Assembly (NCBI GenBank): GCA_016125225.1
Contig: WGME01000013.1
Coordinates: 186,001-250,000, forward strand
Reading direction: 5' to 3'
DNA from: a bacterium
GTDB lineage: Bacteria; Planctomycetota; Planctomycetia; Planctomycetales; Planctomycetaceae
DNA length: 64,000 bases
Below, in pieces: positions 9,408 through 17,383 of this stretch (the first letter of the stretch is position 1; every line of letters starts with the position of its first letter). The notes beneath the pieces are model-generated. The model saw only the letters and a list, made by a program, of their open reading frames with translations, did not search any database and had not been told where the DNA came from. A program made the position numbers and the translations under genes.

Positions 9408-9507
9408 CCGGGCGGGTGGTAGAGGTGTGCCGCTGATGCAGAAACCCCTATGAAGCCGCGATAAATCCGGAGGCTTCCAGTAGGATCGCCTCCGCCACCC
9501 CTGCCGG
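9408..9507. repeat. ~100-bp imperfect inverted repeat with nested hairpin
   Basis: The outer arms are CCGGGCGGGTGG (9408-9419) and CCACCCCTGCCGG (9495-9507), which pair imperfectly. Inside is a perfect 7-bp stem CGGAGGC / GCCTCCG (9468-9494). The element fills the gap between the Nudix-like gene and the DUF4258 gene. It may be a small mobile-element remnant or a structured RNA; I cannot tell which. Confidence 0.4.
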
Positions 9508-9539
9508 ATGGACCTCTCAAAGTCTTTGGACACCTGCGG

Positions 9540-9842
9540 ATGGTTCGACAGAGCGAGATCCCGTTCATCGAGGAGATTCGTAACGCAGTCCTGACCGGAC
9601 GGTATCTGGTGTCACGGCATGCCCGTCAGCGGATGGCAGAACGTCATGTCAGATTGTGGCAACTGGAATCCAGCATGGATGATGCCAGTATTTTATCTGT
9701 GGATGTCCAGCATGAGCCGCATCCTCTTGTCAATTTGTCGCACGAATTGCCTGATGGAATGTATGCCACTGCCGTTTGGGCTTGGTTACCCATTACCAGG
9801 CAAGCTATGCTGGTGACGGTGTTTATTGAAGAGGGAGTATGA
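9540..9842 (+). CDS. DUF4258 family protein
   Basis: A 100-aa protein with the DUF4258 signature (GRYLVSRHARQRMAERHV at residues ~21-38) and a beta-rich C-terminal half ending in MLVTVFIEEGV. DUF4258 proteins resemble RelE/HigB-like folds and are often encoded next to a small second gene, so a toxin-like role has been suggested for the family; that is not shown for this one. Its stop overlaps the start of the following 79-aa gene (ATGA), which makes a two-gene cassette. No strong ribosome binding site precedes the ATG at 9540. The cassette is bounded by an inverted repeat upstream and two REP-like palindromes downstream. Confidence 0.75.
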   Translation: MVRQSEIPFIEEIRNAVLTGRYLVSRHARQRMAERHVRLWQLESSMDDASILSVDVQHEPHPLVNLSHELPDGMYATAVWAWLPITRQAMLVTVFIEEGV

Positions 9843-10078
9843 CGACCATGACCCCCGAGCCGCACACACAGAAGGTCATTGAATGGGTAGACGGTGGCGA
9901 ATACGTGGTAGCTGTCGAAGTGGAAGCCATTTTTCCGCCTGATGCGCCATCGGAAGCCTGCTTGTCTCCCGAGGCAGTGAAGTGGCTGGAATCTCTGGAA
10001 GACGCCGCCGTGCGAGGTGATGTGGCGGCGCTTCAAGCCGCAGGTCGTGTTTATCGCCGAGAACCCGTGGTCTCATAG
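9839..10078 (+). CDS. small acidic protein, partner of the DUF4258 gene
   Basis: A 79-aa protein that I do not recognise by family. It has an N-terminal beta-like stretch (GGEYVVAVEVEAIFPP) followed by an acidic helical half (LSPEAVKWLESLEDAAVRGD). Size, charge and translational coupling to the DUF4258 gene are what one expects of an antitoxin-like or regulatory partner, but no DNA-binding motif is evident. GAGGG ends only three bases before the ATG at 9839 and 12 bases before the ATG at 9848, so the start may be either. Confidence 0.65.
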   Translation: MTTMTPEPHTQKVIEWVDGGEYVVAVEVEAIFPPDAPSEACLSPEAVKWLESLEDAAVRGDVAALQAAGRVYRREPVVS

Positions 10079-10084
10079 CGATCA

Positions 10085-10114
10085 TTTAGCCCCCCGTTGC
10101 TTGCAACGGGGGGC
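10085..10114. repeat. GC-rich palindromic repeat, copy 2
   Basis: TTTA then GCCCCCCGTTGC-TT-GCAACGGGGGGC, a perfect 12-bp stem with a two-base loop, just after the DUF4258 cassette. Same family as 6181-6210. Confidence 0.8.
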
Positions 10115-10138
10115 ATTCCAAGCTCCGGCCGCCGGTTG

Positions 10139-10168
10139 TCCCCCGGTTGTGAACAACCGGGGGCTAAA
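10139..10168. repeat. GC-rich palindromic repeat, copy 3 (inverted to copy 2)
   Basis: CCCCCGGTTGT-GA-ACAACCGGGGG followed by CTAAA. The TAAA flank is on the other side compared with copies 1 and 2, so copies 2 and 3 form an inverted pair about 25 bases apart, like the paired REP units of other bacteria. Confidence 0.8.
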
Positions 10169-10270
10169 TGGGATGTGTGATAGCTCCCATGCTTGGCGAA
10201 TTGGGATTCGCGCTGTCATGATGCATTCCGCGCTGGTTCGGGTTTCCTCGGGTGACGGAGTGCTGTGCGG

Positions 10271-11839
10271 ATGATTCGCTGTTGTCGGACATTGGTCGCG
10301 TTGGCGTTGTTGGTCGCTTCTCATGCCTCTGCCCAGGATATCGATCTCGTTCTCGAAAACGGCACGATCTATGACGGCGCCGGTGGGGAACCGGTTGTTG
10401 GGCATGTGGCGATCAAGGGGGGCAAGATTGTCTCCGTCGGCACGGATGCGGTGCCCTCGGCGAAGTGGCGGATTGATGTCAAGGGGCTGGTGGTCGCACC
10501 GGGCTTTATCGATCTGCATACCCACAGCGATGGCGAAAACACCGAGCCGGAATCGCGGGCTTGCGTGAATTACATCATGCAGGGTTGCACGACGTCGGTG
10601 ACCGGGAACTGTGGCAGTGGGCCGGTCGATGTCGCGGGTTATTACAAGGACATCAATTCCGCCGGGTGTGGCACCAACGTGGCCCATCTGCTGCCGCAGG
10701 GGAATCTGCGGTTAAAGGTCGTGGGAGATATCGATCGCCAGGCGACCGACGAAGAACTCGAACAGATGCGGTCGCTGGCCCGGAAAGCCATGCAGGATGG
10801 GGCCTGGGGGATGTCGACCGGCCTGATCTACACGCCGAGCACTTACGCCAGTACCGAAGAACTGATCGAACTGACGAAGTGCATCGCGGAAGGGCAGGGG
10901 ATTTATGTGAGCCATATCCGTAGCGAAGGGGATCAATTGCTCGAAGCGGTGCAGGAAGCGATCCGCATCGGGAAAGAAGGGGGCACGCCGACCCACATCT
11001 CGCACTTCAAAGCCTCAGGGACAGCGAACTGGGGCCGCTTGCGGGTGGCGATTGATCTGATTGAAAAATCACGGGCGACCGGCCAGACGGTGACCGCCGA
11101 TCAGTATCCGTACACGGCGTCCAGTACCTCGCTGGAAGCCACCGTCTTTCCGCTGTGGTCCCGCAACGGCGGACAGAAGGAACTGGTCAAACGGTTGGAT
11201 GATCCGGAAACAAAAGAGCGGTTGCTCAAAGAAGTCGGCCGGGCGATTGAAGAGCGTGATGACGGAGCCCGGCTGCTGATTGCGTCGTTCTCGAAACGGG
11301 CCGATTGGGCCGGAAAGAATCTGAAAGAGATTGCCGTGAGTGAACAGAAGACGCCGCTGGAGATTGCCGAGTTGATCACCCGGCAGGGCGGAGCGGCGGT
11401 GATCAATTTTGGCATGCATGAGGATGATGTGCGGCTGGCGATGAATGTTTCCTGGGTGGCGACGGCATCGGATGGGGGAACTCGCGTGCCGAATGAAAGC
11501 GTGCCTCATCCGCGTAGCTACGGCACCTTCCCGCGGAAAATCGGGTTGTACTCGATCCGTGAAAATGTACTGCCGTTGTCGATGGCGATTCGCAGTTCCA
11601 GCGGACTACCGGCCGACATTCTCGGGATGACCGATCGCGGCTACTTGAAGTCGGGGCAGTTTGCCGATGTGGTGATTTTTGATCCGCAGGCGTTCATCGA
11701 TACCGCCACCTTTGCCCAACCCCATCAGTATGCCGCGGGCATGAAGTACGTCTTCGTGAATGGCACGCCGGCGGTGTACAATGGGGTGCCAACCGGGGCG
11801 TTGGCAGGCCGGGCGTTGCGCAAAAATGGCGGAAAGTGA
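10271..11839 (+). CDS. exported N-acyl-D-amino-acid deacylase-type amidohydrolase
   Basis: A 522-aa amidohydrolase-superfamily protein. The signal peptide ends near SHASAQD. The metal site begins with PGFIDLHTHSD. GNCGSG supplies a Cys near the metal site as in D-aminoacylases, followed by YVSHIRSE and THISHFKASG (metal His) and SDGGTRVPNESVPHPR, the substrate/Asp region of the D-aminoacylase subgroup. It probably hydrolyses N-acyl-D-amino acids or D-containing peptides, in line with cell-wall turnover or scavenging, outside the cytoplasm. GTG at 10265 is an alternative start; ATG 10271 is preferred because GGAG lies ten bases before it. The gene appears to be monocistronic. A dihydroorotase-like or isoaspartyl role is less likely. 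Confidence 0.9.
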   Translation: MIRCCRTLVALALLVASHASAQDIDLVLENGTIYDGAGGEPVVGHVAIKGGKIVSVGTDAVPSAKWRIDVKGLVVAPGFIDLHTHSDGENTEPESRACVNYIMQGCTTSVTGNCGSGPVDVAGYYKDINSAGCGTNVAHLLPQGNLRLKVVGDIDRQATDEELEQMRSLARKAMQDGAWGMSTGLIYTPSTYASTEELIELTKCIAEGQGIYVSHIRSEGDQLLEAVQEAIRIGKEGGTPTHISHFKASGTANWGRLRVAIDLIEKSRATGQTVTADQYPYTASSTSLEATVFPLWSRNGGQKELVKRLDDPETKERLLKEVGRAIEERDDGARLLIASFSKRADWAGKNLKEIAVSEQKTPLEIAELITRQGGAAVINFGMHEDDVRLAMNVSWVATASDGGTRVPNESVPHPRSYGTFPRKIGLYSIRENVLPLSMAIRSSSGLPADILGMTDRGYLKSGQFADVVIFDPQAFIDTATFAQPHQYAAGMKYVFVNGTPAVYNGVPTGALAGRALRKNGGK

Positions 11840-12367
11840 CCGCCACGGACGGCGGAGATGCGTCAAGTTTTGATGAAACGGGGCAAATCGAGCAATTCGC
11901 CCTTGGTTCATCGGAGCGGTCCGCGTATGCTACCCGCACGCCGAGGCTGTCTCTGACTAATCTCTGCGTACGGTCGAACTCAGCAAGGAACGCGAACACT
12001 TCCAGTGAGCGTACGTTTTGACCGGCAGAGAGGTTCTCTGTCATCGCCTCGGGTGACAGATCTTTGTGATGCGATGTGGATGGCCGGTTACGGTCTGTCA
12101 TCGCAGGAAAACGCGAATGGTATTCTGCGGAATGCCTCGAATTCTGTGACGGTCTTGTTGGTCCAGCGTTCGCAATTCATGGGGGATGGTGCGCCGTTTT
12201 TACGGAATGGTAGCCATCATTCAGGAATAGCCGCAGCGCGAGTGACCACCCGGTGACTGGCGAACCCGACCGGTTGAAGCCGGTCTGTCGATTCTGCCGG
12301 AACTGAAGTTCCCCATGGTTGTGGAACACCGTCAGGCGACGTGAACGATCAGGTTTTAGGATTTCTC
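11840..12367. other. 528-bp non-coding gap, leader region of the helicase gene
   Basis: I see no believable gene here. Near the 3' end are two hairpins: GACCGG-TTGAAG-CCGGTC (12268-12285) and GGAAC-TGAA-GTTCC (12299-12312). They lie about 55-100 bases before the helicase start and could be structures in its 5' leader. DEAD-box helicase mRNAs often have regulated leaders, but nothing more specific can be read from the sequence. Confidence 0.4.
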
Positions 12368-13822
12368 TTGAAGACATTTGCCGAATTGCCTTTGCTGGCC
12401 AGCGTGCAGCGGGCCTTGACCGAAGAACAGTACGTCACTCCGACGCCGATTCAGGCGCAGACCATTCCGGCGGCGATGGAAGGCCGCGATATTCTCGGTT
12501 GTGCCCAAACCGGCACCGGGAAGACGGCGGCATTCGCGCTGCCGATTCTGCATCAACTTGGACAATCGAAACGGCGGGCTCAGCCGAATCAGCCTTATGC
12601 GTTGATCCTCGCGCCGACCCGCGAACTTGCCATCCAGATCACCGACAGTCTGTCGACCTATGGGCGTCATCTGCCGCTGCGGCATGTTACCGTGTATGGC
12701 GGTGTCGGCCAGTTCAAGCAGGTGCAGGGGATGAACCGCGGAGCCCACATTCTGGTGGCGACTCCCGGGCGGTTGCTCGATCTCATCGGTCAGGGGCACA
12801 TCGAACTCGATGCCCTGGAAATGTTCGTGCTCGATGAAGTCGATCGCATGCTCGATATGGGCTTCCTGCCCGACCTGAAACGCATTATCAGCATGATTCC
12901 CGAAGACCGGCAGTCGCTGTTTTTCTCGGCAACATTGCCCCCGAACATCGTCGAACTCGCTCGGCAACTGCTGAGGAACCCGGTCTCGGTGCATGTCGAA
13001 CCGGAATCGAAAAGCATCGACCGGATCGAACAGAAAATGCTGTTCGTTGAACGCCGAGGCAAGCGCGATCTGCTGTATGACATCCTCTGTGATCAATCGG
13101 TGGAACGGGCCGTGGTCTTCACCAAGACCAAGTTTGGTGCCAACCAGGTGGCGGAATTTCTGGATAGCAACGGTATTCCCGCCGCAGCCATCCATGGCAA
13201 CAAATCGCAAGGGGCCCGGCAGCGGGCACTCGATGCCTTCCGTCGGCAACTGGTGCGGGTGCTGGTGGCGACCGATGTCGCTGCCCGGGGGATCGACATC
13301 GATGGCGTGACTCACGTCATCAATTTTGACCTGCCGATTGAACCCGAAGCCTATGTCCATCGCATCGGTCGAACGGGCCGGGCTGGTGCCTCCGGCATTG
13401 CGATCTCGTTTTGCTCACCAGAAGAGCGTCGGGAACTGCGGGCGATTGAACGGTTGCTCGGTATGCGGCTGGCTGCCAACGCCCCGGCACCGCAGCGTCC
13501 ACGACTGGAACGACCGCAGACTGATCGTCCGCGACCGGAGCGGTCGGAAGCCATGGCCACGGCCACGGCGACAGCCGGACGGCCACGTGGTCCCAAGCGT
13601 CCACAGACCGCACGTCCCCCGCACAATGAACAACAACAACGGCCACCGCGAAAGCCGCAGCGGCCGATGCGCCCACGTCGTGCAGACGATCGGCCGCCGC
13701 AGGAGCAAATGGCTGTGGATCGCGCGGCTTCAGGGGCTGTGCCACCGAAACCCCCGCGCGGTCCACGACCCAATCGCGGTCCTGGTCCCCGCAAGCCGCG
13801 TCGTCAAACTGCTGAGTCATAA
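12368..13822 (+). CDS. DEAD-box RNA helicase (RhlE-like) with basic tail
   Basis: An ATP-dependent RNA helicase of ~484 aa. The Q motif (TPIQAQTIP), motif I AQTGTGKTAAF, Ia PTRELAIQ, TPGR, motif II DEVD (instead of the usual DEAD), SAT, and the C-terminal ARGIDI and HRIGRTGR motifs are all present. From about residue 375 the protein becomes an Arg/Pro/Gln-rich, probably disordered tail typical of RNA-binding extensions. The start is uncertain: GTG 12341 gives 493 aa. TTG 12368 has AGGA six bases upstream and gives MKTFAELPLL, the more usual N-terminus, so I use it. Likely roles are ribosome assembly or mRNA turnover, perhaps in the cold. The gene for a small basic protein follows. Confidence 0.92.
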   Translation: MKTFAELPLLASVQRALTEEQYVTPTPIQAQTIPAAMEGRDILGCAQTGTGKTAAFALPILHQLGQSKRRAQPNQPYALILAPTRELAIQITDSLSTYGRHLPLRHVTVYGGVGQFKQVQGMNRGAHILVATPGRLLDLIGQGHIELDALEMFVLDEVDRMLDMGFLPDLKRIISMIPEDRQSLFFSATLPPNIVELARQLLRNPVSVHVEPESKSIDRIEQKMLFVERRGKRDLLYDILCDQSVERAVVFTKTKFGANQVAEFLDSNGIPAAAIHGNKSQGARQRALDAFRRQLVRVLVATDVAARGIDIDGVTHVINFDLPIEPEAYVHRIGRTGRAGASGIAISFCSPEERRELRAIERLLGMRLAANAPAPQRPRLERPQTDRPRPERSEAMATATATAGRPRGPKRPQTARPPHNEQQQRPPRKPQRPMRPRRADDRPPQEQMAVDRAASGAVPPKPPRGPRPNRGPGPRKPRRQTAES

Positions 13823-13889
13823 ATCTCAGCCGATACCACTGTCACAGGGCTGTGGCAGGTTCTTTCTCTTCACTTGACGGAGAAGTCTC

Positions 13890-14066
13890 ATCGCCAAAAA
13901 CCAGAACACCTTTGCGAAGCGGCAGCGTGAAGCCGCACAACGCGATAGGGCCGACCAGAAGCGACAGAAAAAAGCCGAGCGGAAACAGGAAGGACCAACC
14001 GATACGTTGCTTCCGACCGATGTTCCTGACTCGCTGTTTGAGCGGACGGAATCTGGTTCAGCGTAA
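13890..14066 (+). CDS. 58-aa basic protein, apparently initiated at AUC
   Basis: A short gene read as (M)AKNQNTFAKRQREAAQRD... ending in FERTESGSA. The N-terminal AKNQNTFAKRQRE block followed by a Lys/Arg/Gln-rich helix matches, from memory, a small conserved bacterial protein of unknown function whose homologues start M-A/S-K-N-Q-N-T-F. In this frame a TGA lies at 13875-13877, and no ATG, GTG or TTG occurs between it and the conserved block. The codon where Met is expected is ATC (13890), with GGAG seven bases before it. Either AUC is used as a start or ATG has mutated. A perfect terminator follows the stop by 16 bases. It could be co-transcribed with the helicase gene 67 bases upstream. Nucleic-acid binding is plausible from charge alone. 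Confidence 0.65.
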   Translation: MAKNQNTFAKRQREAAQRDRADQKRQKKAERKQEGPTDTLLPTDVPDSLFERTESGSA

Positions 14067-14082
14067 GATGACTGTAGAAGAT

Positions 14083-14120
14083 AACGCGTGATTCCCGCCC
14101 TTCGGAATCACGCGTTTTTT
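14083..14120 (+). terminator. strong Rho-independent terminator
   Basis: Perfect 13-bp stem AACGCGTGATTCC / GGAATCACGCGTT with a short loop and TTTTTT tail, after the 58-aa gene. It closes the helicase/small-protein unit. Confidence 0.92.
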
Positions 14121-14168
14121 GTCTTCCAGCTCCGCTTTTGAAGTTCAAACGAAGGGGTTATGCAGATT

Positions 14169-14198
14169 TTGCGTGTAGTCGAAAGTGGGCGGTACACT
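14169..14198 (+). promoter_or_regulatory. candidate promoter of the sulfotransferase gene
   Basis: TTGCGT (14169-14174), an 18-base spacer, TACACT (14193-14198). This leaves a leader of about 175 bases before the start at 14382. Confidence 0.4.
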
Positions 14199-14381
14199 GT
14201 CTTCCCGGTAAAATCGGTCACAGGTGGTGGGTGTGTCCCTGAATCCTGCACCGAGATTTCAGCCGCCAGCCACTCTGATCCGATTTGCAGTCCAGATAGT
14301 CATCTACAAGCGGCTGTCTATGAGATGGGGTGACTGAATTGGAAGGCGGGGAGATTCAACTTCCTCCAAGAGGTGATAAGG

Positions 14382-15599
14382 ATGGCGTTTCAACAGCGGT
14401 TGGGAATTCGGTTGCTCAATCGTTGTGGTCAGGCTTTGACGCGGGCCGGCTGGCGGAAGAACGCCTTCGATCCCAATGCTCTGGAAGCCTTGGCCCGGGA
14501 AAACGTGGGGGCTAGCGATTTCGGCAGTGACCGTTATCGCGTGCCGTTCATGAAGCTGTGTGAATCGTATGCCGCCGATCCAGACCTGACGTTCCTCGGT
14601 CGCCAAGTCTGTCAGGGGGCATTGCTGCATCTGTTGGAAAACCGGTTAAAGATTCAACGGGATCTGAAAGCCAACCCCGCGATCCTCGAAAAAACCGTGG
14701 TGCGGCCGGTCTTCATTCTCGGATTGCCCCGCACCGGCACCACCATGCTGTATAACTTGCTGGCATGCGATCCGGCAGCCCGGCCGTTGATGTTCTGGGA
14801 GTCGATGTGTCCGTCGCCGCCGCCGTTGCCGAATGAACGGACGACAGACGCGCGGATCGCCAAAGCTCAATCCACCGTGGCTCGCTTGAACCGAGTGCTG
14901 CCGGAATTGCAGGGCATTCACAAGTTTGTCGCTGATGGCCCCGAGGAATGCCTCGGCTTGCTGATGAATGTCTTTCTCACGCCGTTTTTTCGCGGGCGCA
15001 TCAAACCCTATCGGGCCTGGCTCGATACTGTGACGGATGCGGAAATTGATGCGGCCTATGAGGAATACCGGGCACAGTTACAGTTGCTGCAGTGGCATGT
15101 CACGGGGAGTCATTGGTTGCTGAAGTGTCCGTCGCACCTGTTCGGTCTGGGCGGATTGCTGCACGCATTTCCCGATGCCTGTGTGATTCAGTGTCATCGA
15201 AATCTGGAAAACAGTGTCCCTTCGCTCTGCAGTTTGACTGCGACGATTGATCAATTGTGTTACGCCGAGATCGATCCACACCAAGTCGGTCAGCGCGTGC
15301 TGCATTACACCGAACAACTGATTGATCGAGGCATGAAAGCCCGCGATCAGAATCCCCACGCGAACATCTGGGATGTGCAGTATGAGCAACTGATTGCCGC
15401 CCCCATCGATGAGGTCCGCCGGATCTACGCGCATTTGGGGACTGCAGTTTCACCCGCATTCGAGCAGGCGATGCAGCAGCACCTGGCCCAGGGACGCCCC
15501 GAAAAACTGCACAAGTACACGCTGGAGCAGTTCGGGTTGTCCTCCGCGGATTTGCAGGAGCGTTTCCGTACTTACCGCGAACGATTTCATTTGTCGTAG
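14382..15599 (+). CDS. sulfotransferase family protein
   Basis: A 405-aa PAPS-dependent sulfotransferase-like protein. The 5'-phosphosulfate loop is FILGLPRTGTTMLYNLL near residue 112, and the 3'-phosphate-binding part is probably VIQCHRNLENSVPSLCSL near 270. Family members transfer sulfate to carbohydrates, lipids or small molecules; sulfated glycans are plausible in a planctomycete but the acceptor is unknown. The start at ATG 14382 is supported by AGAGGTG six to seven bases upstream; GTG 14373 would add three residues. The alpha/beta-hydrolase-fold gene begins 14 bases after the stop, so the two are likely co-transcribed. Confidence 0.88.
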   Translation: MAFQQRLGIRLLNRCGQALTRAGWRKNAFDPNALEALARENVGASDFGSDRYRVPFMKLCESYAADPDLTFLGRQVCQGALLHLLENRLKIQRDLKANPAILEKTVVRPVFILGLPRTGTTMLYNLLACDPAARPLMFWESMCPSPPPLPNERTTDARIAKAQSTVARLNRVLPELQGIHKFVADGPEECLGLLMNVFLTPFFRGRIKPYRAWLDTVTDAEIDAAYEEYRAQLQLLQWHVTGSHWLLKCPSHLFGLGGLLHAFPDACVIQCHRNLENSVPSLCSLTATIDQLCYAEIDPHQVGQRVLHYTEQLIDRGMKARDQNPHANIWDVQYEQLIAAPIDEVRRIYAHLGTAVSPAFEQAMQQHLAQGRPEKLHKYTLEQFGLSSADLQERFRTYRERFHLS

Positions 15600-15613
15600 T
15601 TTAGAGGACCGGG

Positions 15614-16456
15614 ATGATGGCGACGACTCTCAATCCCGATGTACCGCGCGGCACGCCGCAGGTACTTAACGAAAGCGATTGTACACTGGAGTATTTCGTC
15701 AGCGGGGCAGGACCGACAGTGGTCATTCTTCCCGCCTTAGCCGGTCGACTCATCGAGTTCAATTCGCTGGTCGATGCATTAAACGCGGCGGGATATCGTA
15801 CGATCGCGGTGCAACTGCCGGGGATCGGCCGCAGTCATTGCCCGATTCGTCGCAAACCCACATTGCATACCTTTGCCGATCTCATCAGTAGTATCGTTCA
15901 CCAGGTGTCCGAGAAGGACGATGAGCCGATCTGCCTCGTCGGCCGTGGCTTGGGTAATCGCCTGGCACGCACGTTTGCGACTCGGTATCGGTCACAGGCG
16001 AAGGGGCTGGTGCTGATAGCGGCTGGCGGAAAGCATCGATCCCGGCAAACGGCGTCGTTACTCGGACGCTACTTCCTGCTGCAAATGCCAGGGCTTCCAC
16101 TGGGATTCCGACGCATGATCATGGAATCGATCATGTGTGTGAAACAGAATGTGCTTCCCGACAGTGTCTGTCGTCGCTCGCCATTACGGGCTTTTCTCAT
16201 CCAGGCCAAAGCTTCGCGTCGCACGCCCGTCAATGAGTGGTGGTCAGCGGGGACGGCTCCCATGCTAGTGCTGCAGGGGGCAGAAGATCGGGTCTCCCCC
16301 TCAGCGAATGCACAATCGCTGGTGGATGAATTTCCCGATCGCGTGCAACTCATCACAGTGGCCGAAGCTGGCCATGCAATGACCTACGACTGCCCCGAGC
16401 GTGTGAATGCCGAGGTTTTGAAGTTTCTCGGCGAGAAACTTCCCGTGCAGAAATAG
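15614..16456 (+). CDS. alpha/beta-hydrolase-fold protein lacking the nucleophile
   Basis: A 280-aa protein with the alpha/beta-hydrolase layout: oxyanion strand VVILPALAGR, cap region, acid residue in LVLQGAEDRVSP and the His in EAGHAMTYDCPERV. The nucleophile elbow, normally GxSxG as in VGHSLGG, reads VGRGLGN, so the catalytic Ser is replaced by Gly. It is unlikely to be an ordinary esterase. It may be a binding or structural relative, or use another mechanism. It directly follows the sulfotransferase (14-base gap, AGAGGA before the start) and probably works with it. ATG 15617 is an equal alternative start. Confidence 0.82.
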   Translation: MMATTLNPDVPRGTPQVLNESDCTLEYFVSGAGPTVVILPALAGRLIEFNSLVDALNAAGYRTIAVQLPGIGRSHCPIRRKPTLHTFADLISSIVHQVSEKDDEPICLVGRGLGNRLARTFATRYRSQAKGLVLIAAGGKHRSRQTASLLGRYFLLQMPGLPLGFRRMIMESIMCVKQNVLPDSVCRRSPLRAFLIQAKASRRTPVNEWWSAGTAPMLVLQGAEDRVSPSANAQSLVDEFPDRVQLITVAEAGHAMTYDCPERVNAEVLKFLGEKLPVQK

Positions 16457-16528
16457 AAACAACCCGCATGCTGATGAGGCTTACGGGCTGCTTCTGCAAG
16501 GAAATTCAATAACGATCTGAGACGATCG

Positions 16529-17383
16529 TTAGCGGTAGGCTAAAGCCGTGCGGAGTCGTTCGCGGGGTGCAGGGGCGGGATGTACGGGCTTAGCCCAAGG
16601 CGGGTTCCAGTCGGTCAGTTCCAGGCGATCATGCAATTCGGCAAGCGAATCCACAATCATATCGGGGGCATAAGCGAAGTGCTTCAGATCGTCTGATCGT
16701 GTGCCTCCGCTTAAGACCAGCACGGTATGAAAGCCGAGCTGAATTCCACCGAGGATATCGGTTTCCATCGTGTCACCGATGATTGTGGTTTCGGCCGTGG
16801 TGAGTCCCAGATCTTTGCGGGCGGCCCTCATCATCAAGGGGCTCGGCTTGCCCACGCCAAAGGCTTTCACACCACTGGCAGCTTCCAGCATGGCCACCAT
16901 CGCCCCGCAGCCGGGTCGCAATCCCGTCTGTGTGGGGCAGTTCGGATCAAGATTGGTGGCAATCAGCTTGGCACCATTCAGAATCATGCGGACAGCCGCT
17001 TCGACCAGTTCGAGATTGAAGGTACGGCCTTCGCCGACGACCACAAAGTCGGGATCATGATCGACCACGGCATAACCATTTTCATGGAGAGCCGTGAGCA
17101 AGCCCCCCTCACCAATCACGAACGCCGTTCCACCCGGCTTCTGCTGCGCCAGAAATCTCGCGGTCGCCATGGCGCAAGTGAAAACGTGCTCTTCTTCCGC
17201 ATCAATGCCCATCCGGGCCAGCTTGGCAACAACATCGCGGCGGGTGCGTTGACTGTTGTTGGTGAGAAAGCGAAACGGGATCTCCCGCTCGCGCAGTTGG
17301 GCAATGAATCGATCTGCCCCGGGGATCAACTCCGAACCTCGATACAGAACCCCATCCATATCGATCAGGTAACCCTGACGCAT
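16529..17383 (-). CDS. HAD-superfamily phosphatase, NagD/class IIA type
   Basis: A 284-aa HAD-IIA hydrolase. Motif I is LIDMDGVLYRG (nucleophile and acid Asp), motif II lies in FLTNNSQRTR, motif III Lys is in GVGKPSPLMM, and motif IV is IIGDTMETDILGG. The family dephosphorylates small metabolites (nucleotides, p-nitrophenyl phosphate, 2-phosphoglycolate); the substrate cannot be told from sequence. It converges with the alpha/beta-hydrolase-fold gene, and a CCCG/CGGG half-palindrome in the 72-bp gap could stop both. The C-terminus ends with an extra Pro/Arg-rich tail of about 35 residues beyond the catalytic core. Confidence 0.93.
   Translation of the reverse strand: MRQGYLIDMDGVLYRGSELIPGADRFIAQLREREIPFRFLTNNSQRTRRDVVAKLARMGIDAEEEHVFTCAMATARFLAQQKPGGTAFVIGEGGLLTALHENGYAVVDHDPDFVVVGEGRTFNLELVEAAVRMILNGAKLIATNLDPNCPTQTGLRPGCGAMVAMLEAASGVKAFGVGKPSPLMMRAARKDLGLTTAETTIIGDTMETDILGGIQLGFHTVLVLSGGTRSDDLKHFAYAPDMIVDSLAELHDRLELTDWNPPWAKPVHPAPAPRERLRTALAYR

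Noticed and set aside
12356-13360. 334-aa antisense open frame over the helicase
   Set aside because: The sense gene carries all helicase motifs; this frame is a codon-bias shadow.
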